Below the pieces are notes generated by a model. That model did not search any database. It worked only from the letters and a program-made list of their open reading frames with translations, and was not told the origin of the DNA. From Rhizobiales bacterium GAS188 (lineage in GTDB: Bacteria; Pseudomonadota; Alphaproteobacteria; Rhizobiales; Beijerinckiaceae), in NCBI GenBank assembly GCA_900104855.1, contig FNSS01000001.1:3720001-3784000 (forward strand): a stretch of 64,000 bases of DNA, in the 5' to 3' direction. Each line of letters begins with the position of its first letter. The first letter of the stretch is position 1. The translations under genes and the position numbers were made by a program. This document shows positions 61,475-64,000 of this stretch, in pieces.

Positions 61475-62769
61475 TGCGCCTGATCTCGTGCCTGGCCGGC
61501 CTTTGCCTCATCGTCGGCGCCGCCTCGGCGGCGGATGTCGACGGGCCCGTTCCGCCGAAGGCCGCCGTGACGGCTCCGGCACGACCCGCCCTGAAAAAGC
61601 CGATCGAAGCCGAAAGGCTGCAGCAGGCGCTCGCGGAGATCGCGGAACTGCATCGCCGGATCGAGACCGAGGCGCCGCGCCATATCGGCGGCACGGTGCG
61701 CATCAAGGACATCTCCTCCCTGCAAGGGGTGCGCGACAATCAGCTCATCGGCTACGGCCTCGTGGTCGGACTGCAGAATACCGGCGACACGCTGCGCAAC
61801 AATCCCTTCACCGAGCAGGCGATCCAGTCGATGCTCGACCGCATGGGCATCAATGTGCGCAATGATCTGCCCTCGACGACGGGTGGCTCGAGCCAGCCGA
61901 TTTCGCTGCGCACCCGCAACGTCGCCGCGGTGATCGTGACTGCGGATCTGCCGCCCTTCGTCAGCAACGGCTCCCGCATGGATGTGGGCGTCTCGTCGCT
62001 CGGCGATGCGACCTCCCTCATGGGCGGCACCCTGATCCTCACCTCGCTGGCCGGCGTCGATGGACAGACCTATGCGGTCGCGCAGGGCGCGATCTCGGTG
62101 TCCGGCTTCGCCGCAGCCGGACAGGCCGAGGTGCTCACGCAGGGCGTACCGACCGCAGGCCGGATTCCGAACGGCGCCTTGATCGAACGCGAGATCCCCA
62201 ACCGCTCCCTCGAATCAGGGCCGCTGGTGCTGCAGCTGCGCAATCCCGATTTCAGCACCGCCGTGCGGGTCGCCGATGCCATCAACGATTTCAGCTATCG
62301 CTTCTACCGGATGCGAGTGGCACGCGAGCAGGATCATCGCACCATCTCGGTGATCAGGCCGCCGCGGGTCAGCGCTCCGCGCTTCATGGCCGAGATCGGA
62401 GAGCTCACGGTGCAGCCCGATACGCCGGCACGTGTGGTCGTCGACGAGCGGACCGGCACGGTCGTCATCGGCCAGGATGTGCAGATCTCGACGGTTGCCG
62501 TGACCCATGGCAGCTTGACGGTGCGGGTCACGGAGACGCCGCAGGTCTCGCAGCCGAACCCCTTCGGGAACGGCAGGACTGTCGTCACCCCCTCGACCGC
62601 GGTCGACGCCAACCAGACAGGTGGCCAGATCGCCATCCTGGCCGGCACCAATCTGCGCATCCTCGTCAGGGGTCTGAACCAGATCGGCCTCAAGCCGAGC
62701 GGCATCATCGCCATCCTGCAGGCGATCAAATCAGCAGGTGCGCTGCAAGCCGACCTCGTCATCCAATAG
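61474..62769 (+). CDS. flgI: Flagellar P-ring protein FlgI with N-terminal extension
   Basis: A 431-residue protein, about 60 residues longer than usual. The signal peptide ends near residue 20. Residues ~21-72 are an added Pro/Ala and charged-helical segment (KKPIEAERLQQALAEIAELH) absent from typical FlgI. The normal protein then begins at RIKDISSLQGVRDNQLIGYGLVVGLQNTGD. The conserved remainder is complete to LQADLVIQ. FlgI forms the P ring in the peptidoglycan layer. Coupled to flgA by ATG/TGA overlap. Confidence 0.93.
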   Translation: MRLISCLAGLCLIVGAASAADVDGPVPPKAAVTAPARPALKKPIEAERLQQALAEIAELHRRIETEAPRHIGGTVRIKDISSLQGVRDNQLIGYGLVVGLQNTGDTLRNNPFTEQAIQSMLDRMGINVRNDLPSTTGGSSQPISLRTRNVAAVIVTADLPPFVSNGSRMDVGVSSLGDATSLMGGTLILTSLAGVDGQTYAVAQGAISVSGFAAAGQAEVLTQGVPTAGRIPNGALIEREIPNRSLESGPLVLQLRNPDFSTAVRVADAINDFSYRFYRMRVAREQDHRTISVIRPPRVSAPRFMAEIGELTVQPDTPARVVVDERTGTVVIGQDVQISTVAVTHGSLTVRVTETPQVSQPNPFGNGRTVVTPSTAVDANQTGGQIAILAGTNLRILVRGLNQIGLKPSGIIAILQAIKSAGALQADLVIQ

Positions 62770-63132
62770 CCCCAGGCGACCTGGATCACGCCGGGACCTT
62801 TGCGGATTGGGGGCCTTCCTTGGGACCGCGGGCGTCCCGCCCGCCCTTGAGACCGCCGGGGGTGGCGCACCCGCTGGGAAGAGGGCGACCGAGACGGTCG
62901 CGGTCCCAGCGCTCCCGAGACGCAGCCAAAGGGTCGGCGCGAGCCAGCGCCTGCTCGCACGCACCTGGCCTCCTATATCTCGCCTTCTCCCCGTACTCCT
63001 TGGAACAAGTCCGAGGAGCGCGAGGGAGTTACGCCGGCACTATCACTCCAGCGCCGCCACGACCGCCAGCCCGACACAAGCTTGCACCGGCAGATTCCCC
63101 GGCAGATGTCTCGGGAACTCGCCGCGTCGCCA
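62770..63132. other. Gap within the flagellar operon with dispersed repeat
   Basis: The 363 bases between flgI and the MotE-like gene break an otherwise tight operon. The only structure is the inverted repeat at 62821-62908. No gene is recognised; open frames across it translate to repeat-like Ala/Pro/Gly-rich sequence and run through the repeat, so they are probably not real. Confidence 0.55.
62821..62908. repeat. Inverted repeat (TGGGACCGCG arms) in the flagellar operon
   Basis: TGGGACCGCG at 62821-62830 and its exact complement CGCGGTCCCA at 62899-62908 bound an 88-bp GC-rich unit with internal stems (GCGGGCGTCCCGCCCG). It resembles the dispersed GGGACCGCGGGCGTCCCGCC repeats known from several GC-rich bacteria. 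No target-site duplication was seen. It lies 51 bases after the flgI stop. Confidence 0.65.
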
Positions 63133-64000
63133 TGAATTTCGCTCGTGCCAGCATCTCCCATCGCTTCGGATGGCTCGTCGCGGTCGTGATCGCGGCTGCG
63201 CCCGGGCTCGCCCTCGGCAAAGAAGCCCCGAAGCCCGGCGCCAATGCCAAGCCTCTGGCGCTGCATCCGCCCGACCGTTCGGCGGCGAAGCGCCACAAGC
63301 TTGCCAAACATGTCCGCGACGAGCTGGCGCCCGCCGCGCAGGCCGCGATCGGCAATCCCGGTGGGTCGGCATCGGTCGCGCCAGGCTTGGCCGCGCCAGG
63401 CTTGGTCGCGCCAGGTTTGGCCGGGCAGCCGCAAGGCACTGGCGGCCGGGCGGCCGTGGCAGCGGCAGCAGGCGCACCCGGCGCCCCCGCCATGGCAGCT
63501 CCATCCGCCTCCGCGCCGGCCGCCAAGGCGCCTGTCGCGAGCGCCGAGCCGACCAAGACCTCACTCGACGTCAAGGCTTCTCCCGACGTCAAGATTTCGC
63601 CTGACGTCAAGGCAGCGCCCGACACCAAACCGATATCCGACGCCAAGGGAGCGCCCGGCACCAAGCCTGGCATCCCGGCCATCATCAGCGTGCCGTCCAC
63701 ACCCATGGAGACGAAGAAGCCTGCAGGTGCGCCCCCTGCTTCTGCCCCCGCCGCGAGCCTGCCGGTCCCGAGCGCGGCTTCTGTGGGAGCACCTGCCGCG
63801 AGTCCGCAATCGCCGCTCGCGGCGACGCAGAACGAGGCGCAGCAATATTGCTCGAACATCGCTGCCACGGCCGCGGATGCACGCTTTGCCTGGCAGGCCA
63901 AGCGGCTCACCGAGCTCGATGCGCAGCTCAAGCAGCGCATCGCCGAGCTCGAAGTCAAGCAGGCCGAATACAAGGACTGGCTGCAGAAGCGCCAGGAGTT
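63133..64000 (+). CDS. motE: MotE-like flagellar motility protein (3' end missing)
   Basis: The frame runs from the ATG at 63133 to the end of the window without a stop (289 codons seen). A signal-like N-terminus (VAVVIAAAPGLALG) is followed by a long Ala/Pro-rich linker with loose SPDVK/APGLV repeats (about 75-200). The region from ~232 (NEAQQYCSNIAATAADARFAWQAKR, then a coiled coil with IAELEVKQAEYKDWLQKRQE) matches rhizobial MotE, a periplasmic partner of the flagellar stator protein MotC. Position after flgI fits the rhizobial order. The downstream end is outside the window. Confidence 0.82.
63375..63419 (+). repeat. 15-bp tandem repeat inside the MotE-like gene
   Basis: GTCGCGCCAGGCTTG (63375), GCCGCGCCAGGCTTG (63390) and GTCGCGCCAGGTTTG (63405) lie end to end. 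The period is five codons and encodes VAPGL-AAPGL-VAPGL in the flexible linker, so copy-number changes would alter linker length without a frameshift. Confidence 0.85.

Noticed and set aside
62821-62908. Insertion sequence or MITE with target duplication
   Set aside because: The exact 10-bp arms suggest it, but no flanking direct repeat and no transposase-related sequence are visible.
62738-63604. 288-codon plus-strand frame spanning the gap after flgI
   Set aside because: It runs through the inverted repeat and is out of frame with the MotE-like gene; the AGVPPALE-type peptide is a usual translation of such dispersed repeats.

Overview
The window looks like one stretch of chromosome from a GC-rich alphaproteobacterium, most likely of the order Hyphomicrobiales (Rhizobiales). 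The clearest sign is the flagellar gene order at the right end (flgB, flgC, fliE, flgG, flgA, flgI, then a MotE-like gene). Supporting signs are a DUF6481-type protein, a short PilZ protein, a CHASE2 adenylate cyclase and many ABC importers. I cannot name the genus. I see no rRNA, tRNA, CRISPR array, transposase or phage gene.

Layout: 1-4.5 kb holds the end of a surface-polysaccharide region (a large FkbM methyltransferase/glycosyltransferase fusion cut by the window edge, and an acyltransferase). 4.6-10.3 kb is a BMP-type nucleoside-like ABC importer with two binding proteins. 10.6-20.3 kb is mixed housekeeping: DUF4189 protein, CHASE2 adenylate cyclase, DUF6481 protein, CIO-type cytochrome bd oxidase (cydAB), SMP-30 lactonase-like protein, a GpdQ-like phosphodiesterase and a TMEM43-like membrane protein. 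20.4-32.7 kb is a catabolic island: a GntR/FCD regulator, an Asp/Glu (hydantoin) racemase-family enzyme and a complete branched-chain-type ABC importer on the minus strand. These are divergent from FAD dehydrogenase, PanE-like reductase, FAD oxidase, quinone reductase-like and creatininase-family genes on the plus strand. A palindromic pair of TGTYRACA sites lies between the two operons.

32.8-39.5 kb has an NlpC/P60 peptidase, twin YddA-type ABC exporters (596 residues each) and twin 2-oxoglutarate/Fe(II) oxygenases. 39.5-51.8 kb is a second catabolic/transport block. It contains an orphan binding protein, a RutA-like flavin monooxygenase, a flavin reductase with a C-terminal MarR-like domain, a VOC protein, a four-gene oligopeptide-type ABC importer, an ornithine cyclodeaminase-family gene and a partial branched-chain-type importer (LivM and LivF only). 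A 16-bp motif, TTTTAAGCTTGAAATA, occurs in the same orientation upstream of both the monooxygenase operon and the oligopeptide-type importer. This suggests that uptake and oxidation of one unknown compound are co-regulated.

52.1-56.1 kb has a zinc-ribbon/adenylate cyclase/ATPase/TPR protein followed closely by a thioredoxin-fold peroxiredoxin-like gene. 56.2-64 kb has a PilZ protein, an unknown membrane protein, an MFS exporter and the flagellar basal-body operon.

Short direct repeats with a 14-17 bp period recur at gene ends and between genes, and in two places run in frame into coding sequence. They are the most unusual sequence-level feature of the window.
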